Assembly (NCBI RefSeq): GCF_009765165.1
Contig: NZ_VLNU01000001.1
Span: 3,292,247-3,356,246 of the forward strand
Reading direction: 5' to 3'
Source: Lysobacter panacisoli
GTDB lineage: Bacteria; Pseudomonadota; Gammaproteobacteria; Xanthomonadales; Xanthomonadaceae
DNA: 64,000 nucleotides
A program made the position numbers and the translations under genes. Below the pieces are notes generated by a model that saw nothing but the letters and a program-made list of their open reading frames with translations, did no database searches and was not told the origin of the DNA. Positions 9,339-16,649 of the stretch are shown here, in pieces. Each line of letters opens with the position of its first letter. Position 1 is the first letter of the stretch.

Positions 9339-10523
9339 TCACGCGCGACGCAGCGCGATGGTCTCCCATGCGGCCACGATCACCAGGATCAGCGTCGTCG
9401 CCGTCCCCAGCGCGAGCGGGGACAGCAGGTGCGCCAGCGCGGCCGGCGCCAGCGCAGCGAGCAGGACGATGCCCGCGCAGTGCGACAGCGGCGGCCCGCG
9501 GCGTTCGTTGCAGACCCACTTGAACAGTGCGACGCCGAGCAGATAGAGCATCGGTCCGCCGATCATCGCCGCCATCGCGGCACGCCCATCGCCCTCGAAA
9601 TGACCCGGATGCGCGAGCACCAGCTCGTCTGCCACGGCGCAGACGATGACGCCTGCGATGATCAGCAAGTGCAGGTAGGTGTAGGCCAGTCGCGCCTGGC
9701 GTCCGGGATCGCTCGAGTGCGCGATGCGATGGCTGGCCCGCTCGGCGCCGGTGTCGAAGTAGATCCACCACATCGCGACGCTGCCGAGGAAGGCCACGAC
9801 GAACGCGGCGACGGTCGGCGTGGTCCATATCTGACCGGCGAACGTCGCGCCCGTCACCAGGATCGACTCGCCCAGCGCGATGATGACGAACAGTGCGCAT
9901 CGCTCCGCCAGATGGTGGCCGTCGACGTCCCAGTCGACGGTGCTCGAACGCCCCATGCCGGGAACGTAGAAGTACAGCGCGGGCCCGAAGTACTCGATGG
10001 CGACCGCCGCGACCCACAAGGTCACGCGTGTCGTCTCTTCGGCCAGACCACCCGCCACCCAGAACGCACCCGAGATCATCAGCCACAGGGCGATGCGCAC
10101 GAAGTTCTCGTGCAGCACGCGATGGTGGCCCCGCATCGCCACGGCGAAGAAGACGGTTCGGCCCACCTGCATCGCGGCGAACACTGCGCCGAACATCAGC
10201 CCACGTTCCTCGAAGGCCTGCGGAATCGAGGAAGACAACAACAGGCCGCCGAGCATCAATGCAAAGAGCATCACCCGCACCGGCGTGCGATCGGGGTCCA
10301 GCCAGTTGGTCACCCACGAGGTGAAGATCCACAGCCACCACACCGCCAGGAACAGCAGCAGCGTCCGCAGTGCGCCCTGCAGGGTCAGGTGTTCGAGGAG
10401 CGTGTGCGAGAGCTGGGTGACAGCGAACACGAACACCAGGTCGAAGAACAGCTCGACCATCGCGACACGATTGCCGTCCGCGGTACCGCGTTGGCGCAGG
10501 AGGGGAGAGGAGGGCGGTGTCAT
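9339..10523 (-). CDS. Low-temperature-requirement A (LtrA) family membrane protein
   Basis: This 394-residue integral membrane protein has about ten hydrophobic segments. It begins with the LtrA signature ELFFDLVFVFAVTQLSH (around residues 24-40) and carries an internal copy-like segment ALGESILVTG. The family was named from Listeria, where LtrA is needed at low temperature; its biochemical role is unknown. The start is ATG 10523 (MTPPSSPLL); the reading frame is open further upstream but that stretch is antisense to the next gene. It is followed convergently by the NTF2-fold gene 11 bp away. The glutamate-synthase-like gene lies 86 bp upstream on the same strand. Confidence 0.87.
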   Translation of the reverse strand: MTPPSSPLLRQRGTADGNRVAMVELFFDLVFVFAVTQLSHTLLEHLTLQGALRTLLLFLAVWWLWIFTSWVTNWLDPDRTPVRVMLFALMLGGLLLSSSIPQAFEERGLMFGAVFAAMQVGRTVFFAVAMRGHHRVLHENFVRIALWLMISGAFWVAGGLAEETTRVTLWVAAVAIEYFGPALYFYVPGMGRSSTVDWDVDGHHLAERCALFVIIALGESILVTGATFAGQIWTTPTVAAFVVAFLGSVAMWWIYFDTGAERASHRIAHSSDPGRQARLAYTYLHLLIIAGVIVCAVADELVLAHPGHFEGDGRAAMAAMIGGPMLYLLGVALFKWVCNERRGPPLSHCAGIVLLAALAPAALAHLLSPLALGTATTLILVIVAAWETIALRRA

Positions 10524-10609
10524 GTGGGCTTCGGTCCCCGGCACGGTTTGGAAGTCTGGACTGCCGGTGTCTACGCTCGTCGATAAAGGATTCGACCTGA
10601 CTCCAGTGT

Positions 10610-12196
10610 TCACTTCAATGCAAATGAATCGATCCGCGAGCGATCCCAGAAGCTCTTGAAGACCGCGTGGTCCGGAATTCCGGTGACCAGCTCGCCCGGT
10701 TGCAGGAAACGGTAGAGCGCGCCGAGCGAACGGACTTCCACCTGCGACACACGGCGCAGCACGTGTTCGGGCCCGATCTGCTCCGGATGCTCCAGACCCG
10801 CCGCGCACAGAAGGTCGCGCAGGCCGCGCAGGGTGTTCTGGTGGAACTGGAACACGCGCGTGGCCTTGTCGGGAATGTCGAGCGAACGCCAGCGCGTCGG
10901 ATCCTGCGTGGCGATGCCGGTTGGGCATCGGTCGGTGTGACAGCTCTGCGACTGGATGCATCCCAGCGCGAACATGAAGCCGCGCGCGGCGTTGCACCAG
11001 TCCGCGCCCATCGCCATCGTGCGTGCGATGTCGAACGCACTGACGACCTTGCCGGCCGCACCGATGCGGATGCTGCCGCGCAGGTCCAGCCCGACCAGTG
11101 TGTTGTGTACCAGCATCAGCGATTCGTGCATCGGCACGCCGACGTGGTCCATGAATTCCGCCGGGGCCGCGCCGGTACCGCCTTCGGCGCCATCCACGAC
11201 GATGAAGTCCGGCAGCAGGCCGGTGTGGCGCATTGCCTTGGCGATGCCGAACCATTCCCACGGATGCCCGATCGCCAGCTTGAATCCCACCGGCTTGCCG
11301 CCCGACATGGACCGCAACCGTTCGACGAACTCCAGCAGTTCGATCGGCGTTGAGAACTCCGTGTGTCGCGACGGCGACACGCAGTCCACACCCTCGGGAA
11401 CGCCGCGCGTGGCGGCGATCTCCGCCGTGACCTTCGCACCCGGCAGCACGCCACCGTGCCCGGGCTTGGCGCCCTGCGACAGCTTGATCTCGATCATTCG
11501 CACTTGTGGCAGGCACGCGTTTTCGGCGAAACGCGACGGATCGAACCGGCCTTCCGCGTCGCGGCAACCGAAGTAGCCCGAGCCGATCTCCCACACCAGA
11601 TCGCCGCCCGGTCCGCGATGGTAGGGCGAGATCGAGCCTTCGCCGGTGTCGTGGTAGAAGTTGCCCCGTTTCGCACCTTCATTGAGCGCGTGGATCGCCG
11701 CAGCGGAGAGCGAACCGAAACTCATCGCCGAGATGTTCAGCACGCTGGCCGAGTAGGGCTGCTGCGCCTGGTTGCCGATGGTGAGGCGGAAGTCGTGCGA
11801 CTCGATCTCGGCGGGCACCAACGAATGGTTGATCCATTCGTAATCCAGGCCGTACACGTCCTGCTGCGTGCCGAACGGACGCGTGTCGTTGACCGACTTC
11901 GAGCGCTGGTAGACCAGGGCGCGCTGCTGTCGCGAGAAAGGAACTTCGGCCGTGTCGGACTCGATGAAGTACTGCCGCATCTCCGGCCCGATCGACTCCA
12001 GCCCATAGCGGAAGTAGGCCAGGATCGGGTAATTGCGCCGCAGCGTGCTCCTGCGTTGCAGGACGTCCCACGTGCCCAGCACCGCCAGCACACCGAACAC
12101 CACCGCGACCCACCACCAGTCCGGATCGATGAAGGCGACGACGGCGAAGAACACCGTGAGAACGATGCTCGCGATATAGGCGGAATACCGGGACAT
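10610..12196 (-). CDS. FMN-binding glutamate-synthase-like protein
   Basis: This 528-residue protein has an N-terminal pair of membrane helices (SAYIASIVLTVFFAVVAF and WWWVAVVFGVLAVLG) and a cytoplasmic domain related to the FMN-binding barrel of glutamate synthase. The barrel carries GAKPGHGGVLPG, VVDGAEGGTGAAP and a cysteine triad CIQSQSCHTDRC like the 3Fe-4S site of GltB. Stand-alone proteins of this type lack the amidotransferase domain and their reaction is not known; a flavin-dependent redox role is likely. The start ATG 12196 has AGGAG 9 bases upstream. Confidence 0.88.
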   Translation of the reverse strand: MSRYSAYIASIVLTVFFAVVAFIDPDWWWVAVVFGVLAVLGTWDVLQRRSTLRRNYPILAYFRYGLESIGPEMRQYFIESDTAEVPFSRQQRALVYQRSKSVNDTRPFGTQQDVYGLDYEWINHSLVPAEIESHDFRLTIGNQAQQPYSASVLNISAMSFGSLSAAAIHALNEGAKRGNFYHDTGEGSISPYHRGPGGDLVWEIGSGYFGCRDAEGRFDPSRFAENACLPQVRMIEIKLSQGAKPGHGGVLPGAKVTAEIAATRGVPEGVDCVSPSRHTEFSTPIELLEFVERLRSMSGGKPVGFKLAIGHPWEWFGIAKAMRHTGLLPDFIVVDGAEGGTGAAPAEFMDHVGVPMHESLMLVHNTLVGLDLRGSIRIGAAGKVVSAFDIARTMAMGADWCNAARGFMFALGCIQSQSCHTDRCPTGIATQDPTRWRSLDIPDKATRVFQFHQNTLRGLRDLLCAAGLEHPEQIGPEHVLRRVSQVEVRSLGALYRFLQPGELVTGIPDHAVFKSFWDRSRIDSFALK

Positions 12197-12504
12197 CCGG
12201 CCTCTCCTGGAAATGCGGGGCTGCACGACAGGGTAGCCCAGCGCTTCGGGATCCGCCTGGCCGGCGACTTAAGGGTAGTGCGCTCGCGCGGCTTGCGGAT
12301 TGGCACGCGAAGCGATTGATTCGGGGAGGGAGCTCAAGGGCTCTGTTGATCGACGGCGGTCCTTCCTTGATGAAGTGCGTGGCGCCCGTCACCGCCTCGA
12401 CGAATCGACGCAACGGCTGCGGCTGATGGAGCAGGAAGCGAGGGGAGGGGGTGTAGGCGCGAGCCCCCTTCCTTTAGTGAATGCATCGAGGAAGTGAGGT
12501 GGGC

Positions 12505-12532
12505 AAAACTGGCGCTTGTACCTGCGCCAGTT
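12505..12532 (-). terminator. Intrinsic terminator after the Cys-rich peptide gene
   Basis: A perfect 9-bp stem (AACTGGCGC at 12507-12515, GCGCCAGTT at 12524-12532) with an 8-base loop is followed on the minus strand by TTTT. It lies about 80 bp past the stop of the minus-strand gene at 12614-12883. The rest of the gap 12197-12613 holds a GGGGG/CCCCC repeat and a 65-codon open frame that I do not support as a gene. Confidence 0.65.
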
Positions 12533-12613
12533 GGCCCTGCCCGCGCGGAATAGCGCATGGCATTAGCTCGCAGGTTGTAGATCACCCTCGGAACGGAAAA
12601 GTTGGACAACAGA

Positions 12614-12883
12614 CTATGGCTTCCAGCAGGCCATGTTTGTAACGTATCCATTCGGTGAGGGGCCGTTGCCCGTAACGGTGATAGCGCATTGCGCAGCGCC
12701 GCACTGACAGCCGAGGATCGTCAGGTGAGAGATGCTTGTGTTGCCTCTTGCACAAGTGCAGGCAGGGGGCGCCGTCGCAGATTGGGCTGACGCACTGGGT
12801 GAAATCCAGGTGCTACCAAAGTAACCGATGATTGCTACACCCAAGGCCGCAGCAATGAGCGTCAACTTCGCTCTGTATGTCAT
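12614..12883 (-). CDS. Small exported cysteine-rich protein
   Basis: This 89-residue protein starts with a clear signal peptide (MTYRAKLTLIAAALGVAIIG) with a predicted cut after SPSASA. The mature part of about 55 residues has six cysteines (PACTC, GCQCG, QC, ACW), enough for three disulfides. I chose ATG 12883 because AGGAG lies 7 bases before it; an ATG six bases upstream is too close to that site. It is followed by an intrinsic terminator. I do not recognise the family. GC is lower than in the genes to the left, and it lies at the left edge of the accessory region. Confidence 0.6.
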   Translation of the reverse strand: MTYRAKLTLIAAALGVAIIGYFGSTWISPSASAQSATAPPACTCARGNTSISHLTILGCQCGAAQCAITVTGNGPSPNGYVTNMACWKP

Positions 12884-13147
12884 GTCCATTCTCCTGTGCT
12901 CTTGGCGATCCGCGGAAGCGACTGGGACAGCGGGTGAGAGGCGCACGGCCTCGTCGATGGCAACGGCACTTGGACGCAAGACCGGCCGTTGGTCGCGCTT
13001 GACGAGTCATCTCTGGCGTGCACAATCGGGTTGTTGCCCGTAAGGCAAGCCCGTTCTCTATAGAGGCGCGGCCCAGTCGATTCTCATCGCTGGCTCCCGA
13101 ACCCAAGCCGCTTTTAAGCGCTTGAGGTTCATCACTTGGAGCTGATG

Positions 13148-13504
13148 ATGAATCGATCTGCCAAGCAGCGTTCTGCTGCTTTCCATTCCCAGAATGGTCT
13201 TTGCTACTACTGTGACCAGCCGATGTGGCTCCGTGATTGCGCTGCATTTGCCAGGGTGCACGGACTATCCAGGAAGCAAGCGCGGCAGTTTGAATGTACT
13301 GCCGAGCACTTGCTGCCTCGCTCTGCGGGCGGAACGCTGCGCTTGGACAACGTTGCGGCAGCATGTCGGTGCTGCAACTGGCGACGGGGACGCTTGCCCG
13401 TACTGATAGCGCCGGAGGCGTTTCGACGACACGTCCAAGAACGCTGCAAGGTCGGCAAGTGGCACAGCACGCTTCCTGCACGGCCGCATAAGGACCACCG
13501 TTAA
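13148..13504 (+). CDS. HNH endonuclease family protein
   Basis: This 118-residue protein has the HNH nuclease layout: an early zinc pair NGLCYYCDQP, the catalytic region CTAEHLLPRSAGG, an LDNVAAAC segment with the central Asn, and a second zinc pair CRCCNWRR. Such proteins cut DNA; small ones occur in phages, restriction systems and mobile elements. Start ATG 13148 has GGAG 6 bases upstream, with ATG 13145 and TTG 13136 as alternatives. Its stop codon overlaps the stop of the convergent 59-residue gene. The DNA is lower in GC than the flanking chromosome, consistent with recent acquisition. The 260-bp gap before it shows no gene. Confidence 0.82.
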   Translation: MNRSAKQRSAAFHSQNGLCYYCDQPMWLRDCAAFARVHGLSRKQARQFECTAEHLLPRSAGGTLRLDNVAAACRCCNWRRGRLPVLIAPEAFRRHVQERCKVGKWHSTLPARPHKDHR

Positions 13505-13680
13505 GACGCAGCGATTCCTCGGTACCGATAGTCGGCCAGGCCTGCGAGCCGGAGTTCCATCTGATCCCGCCACATCAGTCCGCGTAGACGCTCGATGGTC
13601 ATCCGCTGGCCGTCAGCCGAAACGAGATGGCGGCCTCGCAGCCGCCATCCGTACCATTCGTTCTCGAAGTCGAAGTTCAT
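13501..13680 (-). CDS. Small phage-like protein (59 residues)
   Basis: This short frame is supported by a good ribosome site (AGGAG with 7 bases to ATG 13680) and a coherent sequence with WYGWRLRGRHLVSADGQR followed by ERLRGLMWRDQ. The pattern of an aromatic patch, then RG-x-LVSxDGxR, then RLRGLxWR resembles small DUF3653-type phage proteins of Xanthomonas filamentous and temperate phages, as I recall them. Their role is not established, although some sit with phage repressors. It converges on the HNH gene with overlapping stop codons. The family link is moderately sure; no function is claimed. Confidence 0.55.
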   Translation of the reverse strand: MNFDFENEWYGWRLRGRHLVSADGQRMTIERLRGLMWRDQMELRLAGLADYRYRGIAAS

Positions 13681-13732
13681 GCGGGCGCTCCTGGGGTAAT
13701 GAGGGGGCGTGATGTCGACCGGAAGCAGGACA

Positions 13733-13746
13733 GTTCTGCACAGAAC
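13733..13746. promoter_or_regulatory. Palindrome GTTCTG-CA-CAGAAC upstream of the 59-residue gene
   Basis: A perfect 6-bp inverted repeat lies 53 bp upstream of ATG 13680 and is a candidate operator. The rest of the gap 13681-14017 contains GC-rich inverted repeats near 13950-13975 that could end the minus-strand transcript of the 242-residue gene, and no gene. Confidence 0.3.
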
Positions 13747-14017
13747 AGCCGCGCCAACGCCTCAGAAATGTCGGTGTGCCGTAGTTAATGTCTTCTTGGT
13801 TTGCCTTGCGGATCAATCGCTTGCGACGCTGATGGGGCGCGTCGCGTCCAAATCAGCGCCGCCGAGACGCGATCTAAGGTCAAGAATAGGGCGGAGGACG
13901 CGAATTAGCGTCTACCAACTTACCAGCTGTTGGACGGCGACGGAGAGTGCCCCGCGCGCTCATCGGGGCGCGCTGAGCGCCGCCCCGGGAATCAAGCCGG
14001 CGGAGCTGCAAGGCCGT

Positions 14018-14746
14018 CTATCGCTTGGCGATTACCTCCGCTGTCGCTGACGTCGTCCAGTAGAGCTCGGCTGACCCAAGCAACAAGAAGGCAGTCAGTT
14101 GCCCAAGGGCGCTCCGGGGTGTGAGGTCGAAGGGCGGGAGCGCACACGTACTCCATTGCCCTTGAGAGAGTTGGGTCGCCCTTCGACGTAGCTCGGCATA
14201 TATCGACTCCCGAATCAGTTCGTCATCGCGAACGGCCTGCCGCATAGCTAATGCGGCGCCTTGCCTAACGGCGGCCCAGCAACAGTATCGCCATTGAGCG
14301 ATCGACAGCGCAGGGTGAGTGTCACGATGTGCGAAAGCTACGTCCTTACACCAGGCTCGATCAAGCCGATGGCGTAGCAGTTGTCGCTCTAGGAAATGTT
14401 CTGCTTCGGCGAGAGCAAGTTCGTCCCATACCTGCAAGCGTACAAGCGCGCCGCCATCATCGAATGGGAGGCGCCTAAGCCTATGGCCGAGCGCGACCAT
14501 GAGGGTTACGTGCGGCGGCTCGTGCCAGTTGCAGGACCCTCGAATACCTTCAAGCGGGGTCTCCTGAGAGGGATGCGAGGGCGTTTCCGCACCTGGTGAC
14601 TCAATGACGCCCTGAGCTGAGAGCTGTGAGATCAACTGCTCCGTCAACCGACGCATCGGAGTAACGGCGAGGCGGCATTCCTGCGCACCAAGGAGCGCAG
14701 CAAAGTAGATGCACTGCCGGGGGCTTAGATCGTCAAGCATGGGCAT
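14018..14746 (-). CDS. Hypothetical protein, 242 residues
   Basis: I do not recognise this protein. It is a soluble-looking, mostly helical sequence, rich in Leu, Ala and Arg (ERQLLRHRLDRAWCKDV, AELRRRATQLSQGQW), with several Trp and Cys residues and no signal peptide. The start is ATG 14746; an ATG two codons later is possible, and no strong ribosome site is seen for either. It is divergent from the XRE regulator 94 bp away, and the intervening DNA carries an operator-like repeat, so the regulator may control it. Two minus-strand genes (this one and the 59-residue one) lie in series. Confidence 0.6.
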   Translation of the reverse strand: MPMLDDLSPRQCIYFAALLGAQECRLAVTPMRRLTEQLISQLSAQGVIESPGAETPSHPSQETPLEGIRGSCNWHEPPHVTLMVALGHRLRRLPFDDGGALVRLQVWDELALAEAEHFLERQLLRHRLDRAWCKDVAFAHRDTHPALSIAQWRYCCWAAVRQGAALAMRQAVRDDELIRESIYAELRRRATQLSQGQWSTCALPPFDLTPRSALGQLTAFLLLGSAELYWTTSATAEVIAKR

Positions 14747-14789
14747 GGAGCCGGTGGCGAGGCGCGCTCGCTACGCGCTTGTGTCGAAT

Positions 14790-14804
14790 CTAAGAATAAC
14801 TTAG
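14790..14804. promoter_or_regulatory. Operator-like repeat CTAAG-AATAA-CTTAG
   Basis: This inverted repeat (5-bp arms, 5-bp AT spacer) sits between the divergent 242-residue gene and the XRE regulator gene. Its size and symmetry are typical of XRE-family operators, so autoregulation is a reasonable inference. Confidence 0.45.
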
Positions 14805-14840
14805 TATCCGACTGAGGCGAACTTCCACACCCTATGGGCG

Positions 14841-15194
14841 ATGCTCATTGGGGTAGTGGATGTGGTCGCGCCTGACAAAGAACGCTCGGTTTTTGCGCTG
14901 CGCCTTCGTGAGGCGCGCGAGCGGCTGGGCATCTCCCAAGTAGAACTCGGACGCCGAGCTGGGCTGGATCCTTCAGTGGCAAGTCCCAGGATCAACCAAT
15001 ACGAACAGGGACAGCACGTCCCGCACCATGCCACCGCTCGGCGGTTAGCCGAGGTGCTCGGTGTTCCGACGGCGTTCCTGTTCGCGGAGGACGACCAACT
15101 GGCGAGGCTCCTGGTTCTGTGGAGTGAAATGAACCCGTCAGAACGCAAGAAGCTTCTCAAACTTGTGGAGATTGAGCGCGGCGCCAACGCTTAA
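14841..15194 (+). CDS. XRE-family transcriptional regulator
   Basis: This 117-residue DNA-binding protein has a Cro/CI-type helix-turn-helix at about 20-80: LRLREARERLGISQVELG, then DPSVASPRINQYEQGQHVP, then LAEVLGVPTAFLF. A short C-terminal helix (NPSERKKLLKLVEIE) probably serves dimerisation. The start is uncertain; ATG 14841 gives a 17-residue lead, and in-frame GTG codons follow. It is divergent from the 242-residue gene, and its stop overlaps the convergent exonuclease gene by 4 bases. It is likely a local repressor of the accessory region. Confidence 0.87.
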   Translation: MLIGVVDVVAPDKERSVFALRLREARERLGISQVELGRRAGLDPSVASPRINQYEQGQHVPHHATARRLAEVLGVPTAFLFAEDDQLARLLVLWSEMNPSERKKLLKLVEIERGANA

Positions 15195-15712
15195 TCCGGC
15201 GTGTCCGGGGAGTGACCGGCTACTAGCCACGCTGCGTAGAGGGCGCGCGCATCGACTAGTGCATGGTGCCGGCGAGCGCGTTCCGACGCTCGCTCCGTGA
15301 AGTAGTCCTCGATGGCTTGCGACACGCGTTCGTCCTGCAGGAGGGTGGACCGCAGATTAGCTGGCGGCGCCGTGCACTCACTGAGCTCGGACGGAAGCAG
15401 ATCGAAGCCCGATATGGCCGCCAGCAGCAGCTGGCCATCGGTTGGATAGTCGTAGAGCACCACCGGCTCAGCTACATCGGCCAGGAATGTGCGTAGCGCA
15501 TGGGTGAACTGGAGGTCGTTGAGCGCGACCTCACCGCCGTCGAGCAACGGGTACACGACTTCGCGGACAAAATCGGTGGGGTTGCCCGGCAGGGGATTGC
15601 GCTCAGCGTAGAAGGACGCGCCCGTCCGGCTATTCACCAAGGCGAGGCTTACCAGCTCACGTCCCTCCCAGTCCGCCCATTCGGTGTCCAAAAATAGGTA
15701 GGTATGTGGCAT
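15191..15712 (-). CDS. DEDD-family 3'-5' exonuclease, Rv2179c-like
   Basis: This 173-residue protein opens with FLDTEWADWEGRELVSLALV, the DxE Exo-I motif of RNase-T-fold nucleases, and ends with HHALVDARALYAAW, an Exo-III motif with HxxxxD. The strand pattern and length match the Rv2179c-like group of 3'-5' exoribonucleases, which trim single-stranded RNA or DNA. A start at ATG 15712 is supported by GGAG 5 bases upstream. The family is usually chromosomal in actinobacteria; here it sits in low-GC accessory DNA beside a regulator and an HNH nuclease. Activity is inferred from motifs only. Confidence 0.68.
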   Translation of the reverse strand: MPHTYLFLDTEWADWEGRELVSLALVNSRTGASFYAERNPLPGNPTDFVREVVYPLLDGGEVALNDLQFTHALRTFLADVAEPVVLYDYPTDGQLLLAAISGFDLLPSELSECTAPPANLRSTLLQDERVSQAIEDYFTERASERARRHHALVDARALYAAWLVAGHSPDTPD

Positions 15713-15820
15713 CAATGCTCCGAATCATGTGGGCCACCACTCGTTCGGCGCCATGAGCCCCTCACTCGTCTTCGATAACGTATCAGCAGAAGGCGTGCGA
15801 GCTCACGTTTGGAGGCCAGC

Positions 15821-16078
15821 ATGACCAGTAAGAGACCGCCAACCGAATACGATCCGGCCACGTTGCACCTGCTCGACGGCTTATCGCCTGTTCGCGAGCG
15901 TGGTCCGACGATCTTGAATGGCGCGGACCTTTCCGCTGACGAACTACATCGGCTTTGCGAGATCCTGGCGGCAAACAAACACGTGTGGCAGGTCGAAGTG
16001 CTGGACGTGCAGTTGCGGAAGACCACGATATTTCGTGGGCAGATGCCGCCTGACAAGTGGCTTCGCGATCACAGTTAG
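15821..16078 (+). CDS. Hypothetical protein, 85 residues
   Basis: This small, soluble, acidic-to-neutral protein (DPATLHLLDGLSPVRERG, then LSADELHRLCEILAANKHV) is unrecognised. The start ATG 15821 has GGAGG 5 bases upstream, which supports it as a real gene. It is divergent from the exonuclease across a 108-bp gap. The following 570 bp (16079-16649) hold no gene, only hairpins, an AT-rich stretch at 16355-16420 and the transposition module's leader. Confidence 0.55.
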   Translation: MTSKRPPTEYDPATLHLLDGLSPVRERGPTILNGADLSADELHRLCEILAANKHVWQVEVLDVQLRKTTIFRGQMPPDKWLRDHS

Positions 16079-16424
16079 AGGTGGACGCAAGGCAACTGGC
16101 TGACAGAGCTAATAGATACGGCGACAAGCCTGCTTGGCGCGCAACGCCCTTAGTGTGATCGCTTGGATCACGGCGGGGGGATAGAACCCATTCGCGAACC
16201 TGCCCGGCAGCACTCGCAAAAGCCGGGTGCATAGTCGCGAGCACTTCTGGCGTTAGCGGAGCCATATGTGTGGAGGCGCACGCGTTATCGCACTGGCGCG
16301 ATTGCATGCTGCGAGGATGCTTGGAGAAGCGTGACAACGGATCGACCGCAAGTCCGATATAAATATATCAAACTGCATAAAAATCATGGACTTGCTAGCT
16401 ATTTTGTATATCTAGCTCTAAGGC

Positions 16425-16477
16425 CAAAAAAGGCGTATGAGTAGGCTCTAACTTTCTCGCAGAGCCTTGATGACGCC
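16425..16477 (-). terminator. Minus-strand hairpin with T6 tract
   Basis: An inner stem AGAGCCT/AGGCTCT (16461-16467 with 16443-16449) and an outer ACGCC/GGCGT extension form a hairpin that, read on the minus strand, is followed by TTTTTT (16425-16430). It looks like an intrinsic terminator for a minus-strand transcript, yet no minus-strand protein gene lies upstream of it, so an unannotated small RNA is possible. Confidence 0.45.
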
Positions 16478-16518
16478 TATCCGCTAGCCCGCCGTTGCCC
16501 TCCACACTGGGAAAAGAC

Positions 16519-16550
16519 GAAAGCCCGGGCGCTGGCACGCCCGGGCTTTC
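16519..16550. terminator. Strong 13-bp GC-rich hairpin upstream of tniA
   Basis: A perfect stem, GAAAGCCCGGGCG (16519-16531) with CGCCCGGGCTTTC (16538-16550), has a 6-base loop. The closing A/T base pairs make it look like a bidirectional terminator that would insulate the transposition genes from upstream transcription. Confidence 0.65.
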
Positions 16551-16649
16551 ATTGGTAACCGGTTTCGCTCCGATTGCCCCCAGCCTGCTCCCCTGAATCC
16601 TCGTCGTCAAGAGGAGGGCACCGTGCGGCCTGCATTTTCAGGAGGCCCG

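Noticed and set aside
10524..11594. In-frame upstream extension of the LtrA gene to 751 codons
   Set aside because: The extra part lies within the glutamate-synthase-like gene in another frame and has no family similarity; LtrA begins normally at ATG 10523.
12300..12497. A 65-codon plus-strand frame after the glutamate-synthase-like gene
   Set aside because: No ribosome site or recognised family; Arg/Glu-rich sequence may be compositional, and it ends before a terminator that belongs to the opposite strand.
16355..16430. AT-rich stretch with two CTAGCTNT repeats as a left end of the Tni element
   Set aside because: I found no matching inverted copy after tniQ and no target duplication, so the end cannot be assigned.
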